Positions 36,691 to 45,872 are shown, numbered from the stretch's first letter. The stretch is 64,000 bases of DNA from Chryseobacterium sp. CY350 (GCF_027945075.1 NZ_CP116034.1:3720001-3784000), one strand, 5' to 3'. Notes: a model not told the origin generated them from the sequence alone. Made by a program: numbers and translations.

Positions 36691-37809
36691 ATGAATTGGG
36701 AAAACATCGCCGGACAGGAAAATCTTAAAAAACTTCTTCGAGACAGCATTGCCGAAAACAGAGTGAGCCACGCCCAGCTTTTCGTAGGAAAAGAAGGCTA
36801 CGGAACGATGCCTTTGGTTTTAGCCTATGCAAAAGAAATTCTTAAACGCGAAAATGAGCACGCTGCCTCAAAAGTAGAACATCTGAATCATCTTGATCTG
36901 CATTTCAGTTTTCCTGTATTTACCGACAATAAAAATTCTCTGAGTAAAAATAAATTTGAGCAGTTCCGCGAAATGATGTTAGAATCGCCGTATGCAAGCT
37001 ACGACGATTGGACGGCATTTTTGGATTCAGAAAATAAGCAGCTTTTTATTTCGGCAGATGAAATTGATGATCAGAATCAGAAATTTGCTTTAAAAAGTTT
37101 TGAGGGCGGAACCAAAATTCTTATCGTTTGGCGAGCCGATAAAATGAATGTTGCGGCTTCAAACAAATTTCTTAAATTCTTAGAAGAGCCGCCCGCAAAA
37201 ACGATCATTCTTTTAACAGCTGAAAGTACAGACGATATTCTTCCGACAATTATATCAAGAACTCAGATCATTGAGGTGCCAAGAATAGCTGATGAAGATC
37301 TAATGGATCACCTGAAAAATCAATTTTCGGCTTCCGATGATCAGGCGAAAATGGTTGCTCACGAGGCACAGGGAAATTTAAATGAGGCGATTAAACTTTT
37401 GAATGCCGAGATCAAAAATCCCGAATTTGAAAGACTTTTCGTTCAGTGGGTGCGAGATGCCTTTCAGGTAAAAAAGAAACCGGAATTTCTGAAAAATATT
37501 ATCGTCTGGGCAAAAGAGATTGCCGGATGGAACAGAGAAAAGCAAAAGAATTTTCTAAATTATGCTTCTGAAATTTTCAGATTGGCCTTGCTTCAGAATT
37601 ATCAGTCTGAAGAGTTGGTATATAAAAAAATTGATGCAAACGGATTTAATTGGAATGGTTTCTCGAAATTTATCAGTGGTGCCAATATCATCAGTATTTT
37701 GGAGGAAATCAATGCTGCAGATCATCATTTAACCCGAAACGGAAATCCTAAAATCGTCTGGACAGATCTTGGAATTAAACTTTCAAGATATATTCATAAA
37801 AATTCATAA
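36691..37809 (+). CDS. holB: DNA polymerase III subunit delta'
   Basis: 372 residues. A clamp-loader subunit of the AAA+ type. The N-terminal NWENIAGQENLKKLLRDSI and SHAQLFVGKEGYGTMPL replace the ATP-binding P-loop, which is degenerate as is usual for delta'. Then NKFLKFLEEPPAKTIILLTA and ISRTQIIEVPR (SRC-like motif) are present. It loads the sliding clamp together with DnaX and HolA. The transcript ends at a clear terminator and the gene stands alone. Confidence 0.92.
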   Translation: MNWENIAGQENLKKLLRDSIAENRVSHAQLFVGKEGYGTMPLVLAYAKEILKRENEHAASKVEHLNHLDLHFSFPVFTDNKNSLSKNKFEQFREMMLESPYASYDDWTAFLDSENKQLFISADEIDDQNQKFALKSFEGGTKILIVWRADKMNVAASNKFLKFLEEPPAKTIILLTAESTDDILPTIISRTQIIEVPRIADEDLMDHLKNQFSASDDQAKMVAHEAQGNLNEAIKLLNAEIKNPEFERLFVQWVRDAFQVKKKPEFLKNIIVWAKEIAGWNREKQKNFLNYASEIFRLALLQNYQSEELVYKKIDANGFNWNGFSKFISGANIISILEEINAADHHLTRNGNPKIVWTDLGIKLSRYIHKNS

Positions 37810-37822
37810 CACATTATCATTT

Positions 37823-37852
37823 AAGACTTAGATTATTCTGAGTCTTTTTTTT
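37823..37852 (+). terminator. terminator after holB
   Basis: AAGACTTAG-attatt-CTGAGTCTT (one T-G pair) followed by a T run, 14 bases after the holB stop. Confidence 0.75.
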
Positions 37853-37909
37853 ATAAATAAAGTACGATCAACAAGAAAATTAAGATTTATTAAATTTTAA
37901 TTAAAAACC

Positions 37910-37925
37910 AATCAATCGTTTGATT
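37910..37925. promoter_or_regulatory. palindromic operator candidate for the TetR regulator
   Basis: AATCAA-TCGT-TTGATT is a perfect inverted repeat with a 4-base centre. It overlaps the -33 element of the promoter driving the TetR-efflux operon, the expected place for an autoregulatory TetR site. Confidence 0.55.
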
Positions 37926-37950
37926 TTATCCAAATCTTGCTTATCTTTGC
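37919..37950 (+). promoter_or_regulatory. promoter of the TetR-TolC-HlyD-MFS operon
   Basis: TTTG (37919-37922), 19 bases, then TATCTTTGC (37942-37950) is an almost perfect match to the Bacteroidota consensus TTTG-N19-TAnnTTTGC. The ATG follows 19 bases later. Confidence 0.75.
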
Positions 37951-37969
37951 CGCTTCAAAATGAAACTTG

Positions 37970-38596
37970 ATGATTTCAAAAGAAGAAAATATTTTATTTG
38001 CTGCTGAGAAACTTTTCGCTGAGTACGGTTTTAAAGGAACCTCAACGAGAGAAATTTCTAAAGCAGCGAACGTTAATATCTCTATGATTTCTTATTATTT
38101 CGGCTCAAAAGAAATGCTGTATGAGAAATTATTAGAGTATAGAATGAACGAAAGTCAGTTTTTCTCAAAAGACATTCTCGAAAGAACAGATATTGACGAA
38201 TGGGAAAAAATTGAAAAGATTATAGACCAGTTTTCTGGCAGAGTAAGACATCAAAAATGTTTTTATAGAATCATGCAGCGAGAGCAGCTTCATGCAGAAA
38301 ATCCTCAGATTGTAGAATTTCTGAAACAGACTAAACTTGGCTTTATTGCGATGTATTCAAAAATTTTAGAAAGCGGTCTTCAAAAAGGTATTTTCACAAA
38401 AAACCCGCCTATTTACTTGTTGCATTCCACCGTAAGCGGAACTCTGTTTTATGCCTTTAATGGTAAAGAAATGTACAAAGAATTTCTAAACAATACAGAA
38501 AATGAGGAGGTTTTTGATGAGAAATACTACACAGAACTCAATAAACATATAAAACATATTTTAAAAGACCTTTTAGGTTATGAAGCGAATAAATAA
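37970..38596 (+). CDS. TetR/AcrR family transcriptional regulator
   Basis: 208 residues. N-terminal helix-turn-helix: AEKLFAEYGFKGTSTREISK and AANVNISMISYYFGSKEMLY, then a helical ligand-binding domain. The C-terminal part resembles the CerR-type domain. An ATG at 37970 is preferred to the TTG one codon upstream. It overlaps the TolC gene by 17 bases, so it is the first gene of a four-gene efflux operon and probably its repressor. A palindrome overlaps the operon promoter. Confidence 0.9.
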   Translation: MISKEENILFAAEKLFAEYGFKGTSTREISKAANVNISMISYYFGSKEMLYEKLLEYRMNESQFFSKDILERTDIDEWEKIEKIIDQFSGRVRHQKCFYRIMQREQLHAENPQIVEFLKQTKLGFIAMYSKILESGLQKGIFTKNPPIYLLHSTVSGTLFYAFNGKEMYKEFLNNTENEEVFDEKYYTELNKHIKHILKDLLGYEANK

Positions 38597-39893
38597 CTCA
38601 GTTATTGCTCTTTCCTTATTCTTAGGAATCGCAAATGCAAATGCTCAGGAAAGAAAACAACTCAGCCTCGATGAAGCCGTACAGTTGGGAATCCAAAACA
38701 GCAAAAGTTTAAAAATTGACGCAGCTAAAATAGAAGAAGCGACGGCAGATCTTTTGGCCGCAAAAAACAGACAGCTTCCCGATCTTTCAATTTCAGGAAC
38801 CTATCTTTATCTTCCATTAAAACCGAATATTGATCTGAAGATTCCGGGAGTTGCAACGGCTGGAGGTCCGGAAGTTCATCAGGTTGCTTATGGATCAGCA
38901 AACTTAAGTGTTCCGATTTACAGTGGTGGAAGAATTAAGTACGGTATTCAGTCTGCAAAATATCTGGTAGAAGCATCAAAATTGAGTACAGAAAACGACA
39001 AAGTGGCTATTGCTTATAACGTTGCTCAGGCGTACAATAATTTATTTAAAGCCAATCAGTCAATTAAAGTTTTAGAGGAAAACCTTTCTGCTTCACAAAA
39101 AAGAGATGAGACTTTTCTTAAACTGGAAAATAATGGTGTGATTGCCAGAAATGACCGTTTAAAAGCAAATCTTCAGACTTCAAATATCGAATTACAACTT
39201 TTAGAAGCAAAAAATAATTACAATATTGCCAATATCAATATGGATCTCCTTTTAGGACTTACTGAAGCGACCGAAATTGAAGTCGATCAGCAATATATCG
39301 ACGAAGCAGATGATGTAAAACCTGTTGATTTTTATTTAAATGAAGCAAGAGAAAACCGGAAAGATCTTCAGGCATTAGACCAGCAGAGAAAAGCAGCAGA
39401 ACTCGGAACGAAATCGGCCAAAGCAGAAAATCTTCCGTCTATTGCTTTTACAAGTGGTTATGTTGCGGCAGATATTCCAAAATTTTTAACGATTTACAAT
39501 GCCGTAAATGTTGGTGTAGGTGTTTCTTATAATTTATCAAATCTTTGGAAAGAAAATTCTGCCTTGAAGCAGTCTAAAGCTAGAGAAATGCAGTTGTCGG
39601 CTACCAACGAAATGATGAATGATAATATTAAATTAGAAGTCAACAGAGAATATCAAAATTCAGACTATTCTAAAAAAAGAATTGCTGTTTTCGAAAAAGC
39701 CGCTGTTCAGGCGAATGAAAACTACAGAATTACAAAAAATAAATACGACAACGGTTTGGCAACAATGACCGAACTTTTGGATGCTGATGCAGCACAAATT
39801 GCAGCAAACGTAGGTGTGATTAATGCAAAAGCAGATGCAGCATTGGCATACAGAAAACTATTACAGACTACAGGAACCTTAACAATCAAATAA
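38580..39893 (+). CDS. TolC family outer membrane efflux protein
   Basis: 437 residues with a signal peptide (VIALSLFLGIANANAQ). Repeated OEP (TolC-like) helical segments are visible: SLDEAVQLGIQNSKSLKID at the start, AQAYNNLFKANQSIKVLEEN, NYNIANINMDLLLGL, and the repeat copy ENYRITKNKYDNGLATMTEL towards the end. It forms the outer-membrane exit duct. The start overlaps the TetR stop, and the HlyD and MFS genes follow, which is the classic EmrAB-TolC-type drug export set. Confidence 0.92.
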   Translation: MKRINNSVIALSLFLGIANANAQERKQLSLDEAVQLGIQNSKSLKIDAAKIEEATADLLAAKNRQLPDLSISGTYLYLPLKPNIDLKIPGVATAGGPEVHQVAYGSANLSVPIYSGGRIKYGIQSAKYLVEASKLSTENDKVAIAYNVAQAYNNLFKANQSIKVLEENLSASQKRDETFLKLENNGVIARNDRLKANLQTSNIELQLLEAKNNYNIANINMDLLLGLTEATEIEVDQQYIDEADDVKPVDFYLNEARENRKDLQALDQQRKAAELGTKSAKAENLPSIAFTSGYVAADIPKFLTIYNAVNVGVGVSYNLSNLWKENSALKQSKAREMQLSATNEMMNDNIKLEVNREYQNSDYSKKRIAVFEKAAVQANENYRITKNKYDNGLATMTELLDADAAQIAANVGVINAKADAALAYRKLLQTTGTLTIK

Positions 39894-39909
39894 ACAGAAC
39901 GATATCCAA

Positions 39910-41013
39910 ATGGAAAATAACAATACTCAAGCAACTGAACCGAAAAAGAAAAAAAGTTTAGTTTTCCCAATCATTTTAGCGGTCATCATCGTTGTAGGTG
40001 GGATCTACGGTTATAGAACTTATTCTTACGGGCAGGTTCACGAAGAAACAGACGATGCTCAAATTGCTTCAAACCTCAATCCTGTGATTTCGAAAATTTC
40101 AGGTTATGTAGCAGAAGTAAAAGTAAAAGATAATCAGTTTGTCAAAAAAGGCGATACTTTGGTGATTTTAGATAATAAAGATCAGAGAATGGCTTTGGAA
40201 CAGGCTCAGGCAGCTTTGTCTACGGCGAAAAGCAATATTTCTTCTGCACAATCATCTACTAATGCGACTTCAAAAAATATCAACAGTTCACAAGCTGCGG
40301 TGGCAACTGCCAATGCGCAAATTGAAGCTGCAAAAGTAAATGTCTGGAAAACTTCTCAGGATTTAAAAAGATATTCAGTTTTAGTTAAAGATCATTCGAT
40401 TACTGAGCAACAGTATGAGCAGGCTTTGGCAGCAAAACAGTCTGCGGATAAGCAATTACAGGTTTTGGTAGATACACGAAATCAAATTGCCCAGCAAACA
40501 GGGATCGCTTCTTCACAGACAGAAGCAAGTTCACAACAAATTTCTGTAGCAAGTTCTGTAGCAAAACAGAGAGAAGTAGATGTTGAAAGTGCAAGATTAA
40601 ATCTTTCTTACACAGTAATTACAGCTCCGGAAGATGGTTTTGTGGGAAAAGTTCCTATTCAGGCAGGTCAGTTTTTACAGGCAGGATCCCAGTTATTCAG
40701 CCTTATCAAAAATGATCAGAAATGGGTAATTGCTAACTTTAAAGAAACTCAGGTTGCAAAAATGGTAGAAGGTCAAAAAGTGAAAATTGAAATTGATGCT
40801 TTTCCTGATACAGAATTTGAAGGAGTTGTTAGTTCGTTCTCTCCGGCAACAGGTTCTACATTCTCAATTTTGCCTCCGGACAATGCAAGTGGAAACTTCG
40901 TAAAAGTGGTTCAGAGACTTCCTATTAAAATTGATTTTGTAAAATTGGATCCCAAAATTGCAAAAAGATTAAGAACAGGAATGAATGTGAAAGCAGAAGT
41001 TTCTTTAAAGTAG
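39910..41013 (+). CDS. HlyD family secretion protein (EmrA-like)
   Basis: 367 residues. One N-terminal membrane helix (LVFPIILAVIIVVGGIYGY), then a lipoyl-like half (PVISKISGYVAEVKVKDNQF, KKGDTLVILDNKD), a long coiled coil of about 110 residues rich in Ala, Gln and Ser, the second lipoyl half (VITAPEDGFVGKVPIQAGQF) and a beta-barrel. The periplasmic adaptor joins the MFS pump to TolC. It lies 16 bases after tolC. A long inverted repeat lies before the MFS gene. Confidence 0.92.
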   Translation: MENNNTQATEPKKKKSLVFPIILAVIIVVGGIYGYRTYSYGQVHEETDDAQIASNLNPVISKISGYVAEVKVKDNQFVKKGDTLVILDNKDQRMALEQAQAALSTAKSNISSAQSSTNATSKNINSSQAAVATANAQIEAAKVNVWKTSQDLKRYSVLVKDHSITEQQYEQALAAKQSADKQLQVLVDTRNQIAQQTGIASSQTEASSQQISVASSVAKQREVDVESARLNLSYTVITAPEDGFVGKVPIQAGQFLQAGSQLFSLIKNDQKWVIANFKETQVAKMVEGQKVKIEIDAFPDTEFEGVVSSFSPATGSTFSILPPDNASGNFVKVVQRLPIKIDFVKLDPKIAKRLRTGMNVKAEVSLK

Positions 41014-41037
41014 ATTAAATAATTAAAAGATTCAAAC

Positions 41038-41093
41038 ATTAAAAGATTACAGGACAGATAAAATAATATTATGCAAGTTAGTAATCTTTTAAT
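41038..41093 (+). repeat. intercistronic inverted repeat between the HlyD and MFS genes
   Basis: ATTAAAAGATTAC (41038-41050) is the exact reverse complement of GTAATCTTTTAAT (41081-41093), separated by 30 bases. It is AT-rich and could form a hairpin in the operon RNA. It has no T-run right after it, and is more like a processing or stability element than a terminator. Confidence 0.5.
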
Positions 41094-41128
41094 TCTTTAA
41101 TTTTTTTAATCTTTAAATTAAATATTAA

Positions 41129-42703
41129 ATGCAAGATTCATTAGTAGAATATGGAGCCCGAAGAGTGATCATCACGATCACGGCAATTCTTTGTGCTTTG
41201 CTTGAAATTGTGGATTCCACGATTGTGAACGTTGCCCTCAACGAGATGAAAGGTAATCTGGGAGCCACACTTTCTGAAGTAGGCTGGGTGATTACAGCTT
41301 ATGCAATTGGTAACGTAATCGTTGTGCCAATGACAAGCTGGCTGTCCCAGCAGTTTGGGAGAAGAAATTACTTTGCCGCTTCTATTGTAATCTTCACTAT
41401 TTTCTCATTTCTCTGCGGGAACGCCGATAACATTTGGGAACTAGTGTTTTTCAGACTTTGTCAGGGAATCGGAGGTGGAGCATTACTCGTAACTTCGCAG
41501 ACAATTATTACCGAATCTTATCCGGTGGAAAAACGAAGCATGGCTCAGGCGATTTATGGTCTTGGAGTAATTATAGGCCCTACATTGGGTCCGCCGTTGG
41601 GAGGATATATTGTCGATAATTTTAGCTGGCCGTATATATTTTATATTAATATTCCGATCGGTATTGCTGCGACTTTAATGACGTTACAGTTTGTGAAAAG
41701 TCCGAAATTTTCTGAGAAAAGAAAAGCTTCGGATGTTGACTGGCTAGGAATTATGCTGTTGGCTTTAACCGTAGGTTCTTTACAGTTTATTCTGGAAAGA
41801 GGTCATGAAGAAGATTGGTTTGAAAGCGGAATGATCGTCACCTTTACAACGACAGCCGTTTTAGGATTTATATGTTTCCTGTGGCGAGAGCTGACTTTCA
41901 GATATCCAATTGTAGAACTTCGAGTTTTGAAGAATGGAAATTTAAGAATAGGAACCGTGATGTCTTTCGTTTTAGGGTTTGGTTTGTATGGTTCAACATT
42001 TATCGTTCCTTTATATACACAGAGTATTTTAGGATGGACGGCACTACAATCCGGAGCATTGATGATTCCTGCGGCCTTAACAACGGCTTTTATGATGCCA
42101 ATTATCGGAAGACTACTTTCCAAAGGTGCAAAACAGCAGATTCTGGTTTCATTAGGATTATTCATCTTCTTTATTTACAGTTTTTGGGGTTACAAAATAT
42201 TAACACCTGATACCAGTAAAGAAGCGTTCTTCTGGATGCTGATCGTCCGCGGAATGGGACTTGGTTTACTGTTTATTCCAATCACATCGCTTTCCCTAAG
42301 TACTTTAAAAGGTCAGGAAATTGGTCAGGGAGCCGCATTCACAGGGATGATGCGACAGCTGGGAGGATCATTCGGAATTGCTGCAATCACTACATTTATT
42401 GCCAACGCAAGTCAGAAATACAGGGTGAATTTAATTTCTCACTTAGACAGTAACAGTCTCGATGTTCAGCAACGTTTAGCAGGTTTGAAAGCTAATTTTA
42501 TTGCTAAAGGAATGACGCCCGACGCCGCAATGAATGCCGCTTACAAAGTTTTGGATCTCACGGTCACAAAGCAGGCGACAGTACTCTCTTATATGGATGT
42601 ATTTCTCTATCTCGGAGTAGTTTTCTTAGTCTGTATCCCTTTTATTTTATTTATAAAAGAAAGAAAAAGCAAAGAAAAAATAGATTTAAGTGGCGTACAC
42701 TAA
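41129..42703 (+). CDS. DHA2 family MFS drug exporter (EmrB-like)
   Basis: 524 residues with about 14 membrane helices. Signature motifs are LEIVDSTIVNVALNEM in helix 1 (motif D1 of the DHA2 family), the WLSQQFGRRNYF loop (motif A), FFRLCQGIGGGALLV (motif B) and ITSLSLSTLKGQEIGQGAAF in the second half. It is the inner-membrane pump of the tripartite system with the HlyD and TolC proteins, expelling hydrophobic toxic compounds with the proton gradient. The actual substrates are unknown. Confidence 0.93.
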   Translation: MQDSLVEYGARRVIITITAILCALLEIVDSTIVNVALNEMKGNLGATLSEVGWVITAYAIGNVIVVPMTSWLSQQFGRRNYFAASIVIFTIFSFLCGNADNIWELVFFRLCQGIGGGALLVTSQTIITESYPVEKRSMAQAIYGLGVIIGPTLGPPLGGYIVDNFSWPYIFYINIPIGIAATLMTLQFVKSPKFSEKRKASDVDWLGIMLLALTVGSLQFILERGHEEDWFESGMIVTFTTTAVLGFICFLWRELTFRYPIVELRVLKNGNLRIGTVMSFVLGFGLYGSTFIVPLYTQSILGWTALQSGALMIPAALTTAFMMPIIGRLLSKGAKQQILVSLGLFIFFIYSFWGYKILTPDTSKEAFFWMLIVRGMGLGLLFIPITSLSLSTLKGQEIGQGAAFTGMMRQLGGSFGIAAITTFIANASQKYRVNLISHLDSNSLDVQQRLAGLKANFIAKGMTPDAAMNAAYKVLDLTVTKQATVLSYMDVFLYLGVVFLVCIPFILFIKERKSKEKIDLSGVH

Positions 42704-42706
42704 AAA

Positions 42707-42737
42707 TAAAACCTCTGAAATTTTCAGAGGTTTTTTT
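42707..42737. terminator. bidirectional terminator after the MFS gene
   Basis: AAAACCTCTGAAA-t-TTTCAGAGGTTTT, a 13-bp perfect stem with flanking A and T runs, between the convergent MFS gene and the next gene. Confidence 0.85.
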
Positions 42738-42740
42738 AGT

Positions 42741-43247
42741 TTATCTCAAAGCTCTTACATTTACTTCCGGTTTTTCTCCTGAAGGAACAATGAAAATTGC
42801 ATTGTCGCTAATGATATCTCCTGAGTCAAAATAGTAACTGCCGATTACGGGAAGTACATTAGAAACAGATTTTCCGGATTTGTCATAGGCAGAATAACTC
42901 ACATTAATCATCTGAGTTTTCATTTTAAGCTGAATTTTCTTCGATGTCAGTTTTGCTCCCGTAGCGTTCACACAGTCAAGCTCTACAATGCCTGTGTCTA
43001 AAACAATTTGCGGGTAAGAAGTTAATCTGATAGTATACGATTTGTCTGACGAGTTTTTGACAGAAGCTGAAACTTTGTAGCGGTCAAAAGGTTTTCCGCC
43101 AACCTGTACACTTTCTTTATTGGTAATATTTAAACTTACCTGCAGGCCGTTAACATCTACAGTTTCCCCATCACCAATTTTTTGAGCTTGAAAGAACGTT
43201 CCGAAACTTATCAATGAAAGTACAAATAGAAAAATTGAATTTCTCAT
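42741..43247 (-). CDS. hypothetical secreted protein
   Basis: 168 residues with a signal peptide (IFLFVLSLISFGTFFQAQ). The mature domain is rich in beta strands (VNGLQVSLNITNKESVQVG, YKVSASVKNSSDKSYTIRLT) and looks like an immunoglobulin-like periplasmic fold, but I do not recognise a family. Convergent with the efflux operon and sharing its terminator. Function unknown. Confidence 0.65.
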   Translation of the reverse strand: MRNSIFLFVLSLISFGTFFQAQKIGDGETVDVNGLQVSLNITNKESVQVGGKPFDRYKVSASVKNSSDKSYTIRLTSYPQIVLDTGIVELDCVNATGAKLTSKKIQLKMKTQMINVSYSAYDKSGKSVSNVLPVIGSYYFDSGDIISDNAIFIVPSGEKPEVNVRALR

Positions 43248-43383
43248 AGTGAATTGTTTTTATGATTGATGATTAACAAATTTACTCATAATCATCCTAA
43301 GCGAGGGAGATATTTATTGAGAATTGTTAATTAAAGCTGAAAAATTTTATCGGTGCTGACTAACGGTTGTCAAAATCACACAG

Positions 43384-43391
43384 TATCTTTG
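43384..43391 (+). promoter_or_regulatory. -7 element for tag
   Basis: TATCTTTG matches TAnnTTTG, 33 bases before the tag ATG. The nearest TTG upstream is at 14-base spacing, too short for a normal -33. Confidence 0.4.
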
Positions 43392-43424
43392 TCCTACTTA
43401 AAAGTTTATCTAAAAATTATCACC

Positions 43425-43976
43425 ATGAGCTATTGTTCCGCAATCGAAAACATGCAGCCTGAAAGCAGAAAAGAGCTGCACAAAAAATACCACGACAATC
43501 ATTATGGTTTTCCAATTCATGATGATAACGAATTGTTTGGAAGATTGATTATGGAAATCAATCAGGCAGGTCTCAGTTGGGAAACTATTTTGAAAAAAGA
43601 AGAAGGTTTCAGAAAAGCTTATGATCAATTTAATATTCAAAAAGTTGCAACCTATACCGAAGATGACCGTGAAAGACTATTAAGTGATCCCGGAATTATC
43701 AGAAATAAGCTGAAAGTAAATGCGGCAATAGAAAATGCCAAAACCATCCTCAAACTGCAGGAAGAATTCGGCTCATTCGAAAAATGGCTGGAGCATCATC
43801 ATCCAAAAGATTTACAGGAATGGATGAAGATATTCAAGAAAACATTCAAATTCACAGGTGGAGAAATAGTAAATGAGTTTCTGATGAGCATCGGTTTTTT
43901 AAAAGGCGCTCATGATGAAAATTGTGCGGTGAATGAGGAAATTTTGAAACATGATCCTATGTGGAGGAAAAGTTGA
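43425..43976 (+). CDS. tag: DNA-3-methyladenine glycosylase I
   Basis: 183 residues from the ATG at 43425. Removes 3-methyladenine from alkylated DNA by hydrolysis of the glycosidic bond. The N-terminal SYCSAIENMQPE resembles the zinc-binding cysteine start of Tag. KYHDNHYGFPIHDDNELFGR and INQAGLSWETILKKEEGFRK are highly conserved and carry the base pocket and catalytic residues. NEFLMSIGFLKGAHDENC at the C-terminus supplies further metal ligands. A longer frame from 43353 is rejected because it covers the promoter element. Confidence 0.93.
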   Translation: MSYCSAIENMQPESRKELHKKYHDNHYGFPIHDDNELFGRLIMEINQAGLSWETILKKEEGFRKAYDQFNIQKVATYTEDDRERLLSDPGIIRNKLKVNAAIENAKTILKLQEEFGSFEKWLEHHHPKDLQEWMKIFKKTFKFTGGEIVNEFLMSIGFLKGAHDENCAVNEEILKHDPMWRKS

Positions 43977-43992
43977 GGTAGAGGCAGAATTT

Positions 43993-44361
43993 TTATTTCA
44001 TCTGACTCTTCAACCTTTCAATCAGCATGGTGATAATTCTTTTATTGAAAACTTTGCTGTCAGATTGATATATTTCCAGTTCCTCCAAAGTGAACATTCC
44101 GATTGTCATGCCAATGAACGTGTTTTTCAAGACCGCATCTTTTTGCAGGCTTTGCTCGATAAATGTTTGCTTTTTGAAAGATGATAACGTAGGGAAATCT
44201 GCTTTTTGTCGCATTGCATAGTTTGTAAACAGCGACAGGTAAAGATCGTTCTGCAGTTTTAAAACAGGACGTAATGTTTCATTTTGAAATATTTCTGCGG
44301 GAGTGGTTGTTTCTGAATTGGGTAGGTTGAGAGATTCTCTGAGGTTTATTTTTGTGGTCAT
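43993..44361 (-). CDS. hypothetical protein
   Basis: 122 residues with no signal peptide and no known domain that I recognise. It looks helical. A central stretch, TFIEQSLQKDAVLKNTFIGMTIGMFTLEEL, is amphipathic. There is no helix-turn-helix or metal motif that I can point to. It lies convergent with tag and 130 bases beyond the orphan nuclease-like gene on the same strand. Function unknown. Confidence 0.6.
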   Translation of the reverse strand: MTTKINLRESLNLPNSETTTPAEIFQNETLRPVLKLQNDLYLSLFTNYAMRQKADFPTLSSFKKQTFIEQSLQKDAVLKNTFIGMTIGMFTLEELEIYQSDSKVFNKRIITMLIERLKSQMK

Positions 44362-44491
44362 GGATTGTTATTTAATTTTAATGAGCTTGATGTCGCAGAT
44401 TTGAAATGCGTGACTATATATTGTTCCGTGAAGATAAAATATTGTTGTTTTGTAATAATTAACACAGATTGTAAATTTCCTTTATTGGGTG

Positions 44492-45784
44492 TTATTTTGG
44501 ATACTCCTTAAAATTTATAATTATATTTTCAATATTTTGAAACCAATTAAACACTTTTAAATTTTTGGTTATTTCTAATTCTTCTTCTTCTGGAAATGGT
44601 TCAATATTTTCAATCATTCCAAATTTAAAGTCTGTTAGTTTATTAGAAGTACAAATAAGAACAATTTTTTTTGATTTATAATTATTCCAAACGCAAAATC
44701 CTTCAGCTGCCAATTGCATTGAAATCATAATGTGTTCGTGCTTCATATTACTACCATGAAGAACCATAGCAAATACAATATCATTAACTGTTCCGTATCT
44801 TCTAGCAACAAAATAACCATTTTCCTCTTTGTATCTACCCCAAAACTCAAAAAAGGTTTGCCCAAAAATTCTCCTTTCAAAACGACTTAATGAGAGTAAT
44901 TCTGTTGCAATTTTAATATTATTGGAGTCTCCTTTATAGAGAACTTCTCGTTTTACAAATTCGTCAACAAAATAACTTATTTGATCTTCTTTCTTTTTAT
45001 TTTCAACTTCTTTTCGTGATAAATAATTTTGCCATTTGCCGTCCATTTGGATAAATGCACCATTCACACCATTTGAACAGAGATTTTCACTAAAATTTCT
45101 TTCATTAAAAAAATAGTCTGCTAACAAGTCAAGTTCACTACCAGAAAAAAGAATAAAATGTTTGTTTTCGTTAATAAGTGATTTGTTATATTTAAAAAAA
45201 GAGTCATTCGTTTCCGTATCCCAATCTTCCTCATTTCCTAATATCATAATAAATTCTTTCCCTGTAAAAGTTGCTTCTCTTTTGTTTAAATAATTTATAA
45301 AATCTGGGATTGTATCAAGTTCATTTACTATTCCAAGAAATGAATTCCAATTGAAAATATGACAGAATTCTTGATTTTTTGTTTCAATGCCACCAGGATG
45401 AAATAAAGGTACAGTATTAATATTTATAATTAAGCGATGAACACTGTCATAAGAATTTGGATTTAAATCAAAAATCCCAGTCTCAGGATGACTAAATTTT
45501 ACATTAGAATTTTTTTTTAAGAGTTTTCGTTCTGCGCCATGGATTTGTGAAACAGCTTTTTCAAGAGTAGATTTGAAGTACCTTTCATAATTTCCTTTAA
45601 AAGAATAATTTTTAATGGATATTATCAAAAGATGGTTTTGAAAGCATATTAGTAAATCACAAATTTCCTTTTTGTCTCCAAAATCATCTTTTGGATTTGG
45701 AAAACACCAATATTTCAAATATGTATTAAATGCTAGTTCATTTACTGCTTGTTCACCCTCAATTCCAATCTTGTTACTATCCAT
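44492..45784 (-). CDS. predicted PD-(D/E)XK-type nuclease-like protein
   Basis: 430 residues, no signal peptide. The N-terminal 60 residues show the order of a restriction-endonuclease-like (NERD-type) core: GIEGEQAVNELA (E11), then KEICDLLICF (D43), then LLIISIKN (S56, K58). The usual Glu or Gln before the X-K is Ser here, so activity is uncertain. The remaining 370 residues are without a family I recognise. The gene is AT-rich and stands alone among housekeeping genes, with no partner methylase. It could be a solitary defence or nucleic-acid-processing protein. The assignment is an inference from spacing of acidic and lysine residues. Confidence 0.5.
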   Translation of the reverse strand: MDSNKIGIEGEQAVNELAFNTYLKYWCFPNPKDDFGDKKEICDLLICFQNHLLIISIKNYSFKGNYERYFKSTLEKAVSQIHGAERKLLKKNSNVKFSHPETGIFDLNPNSYDSVHRLIININTVPLFHPGGIETKNQEFCHIFNWNSFLGIVNELDTIPDFINYLNKREATFTGKEFIMILGNEEDWDTETNDSFFKYNKSLINENKHFILFSGSELDLLADYFFNERNFSENLCSNGVNGAFIQMDGKWQNYLSRKEVENKKKEDQISYFVDEFVKREVLYKGDSNNIKIATELLSLSRFERRIFGQTFFEFWGRYKEENGYFVARRYGTVNDIVFAMVLHGSNMKHEHIMISMQLAAEGFCVWNNYKSKKIVLICTSNKLTDFKFGMIENIEPFPEEEELEITKNLKVFNWFQNIENIIINFKEYPK

Positions 45785-45872
45785 TTTTTTATGTTTACTA
45801 AATAATTCATTAAAAATAAATCTACTTGTCTTTAGAAAGTGATTTTGCTTTATAAGATAATTTTTTTAGAAC

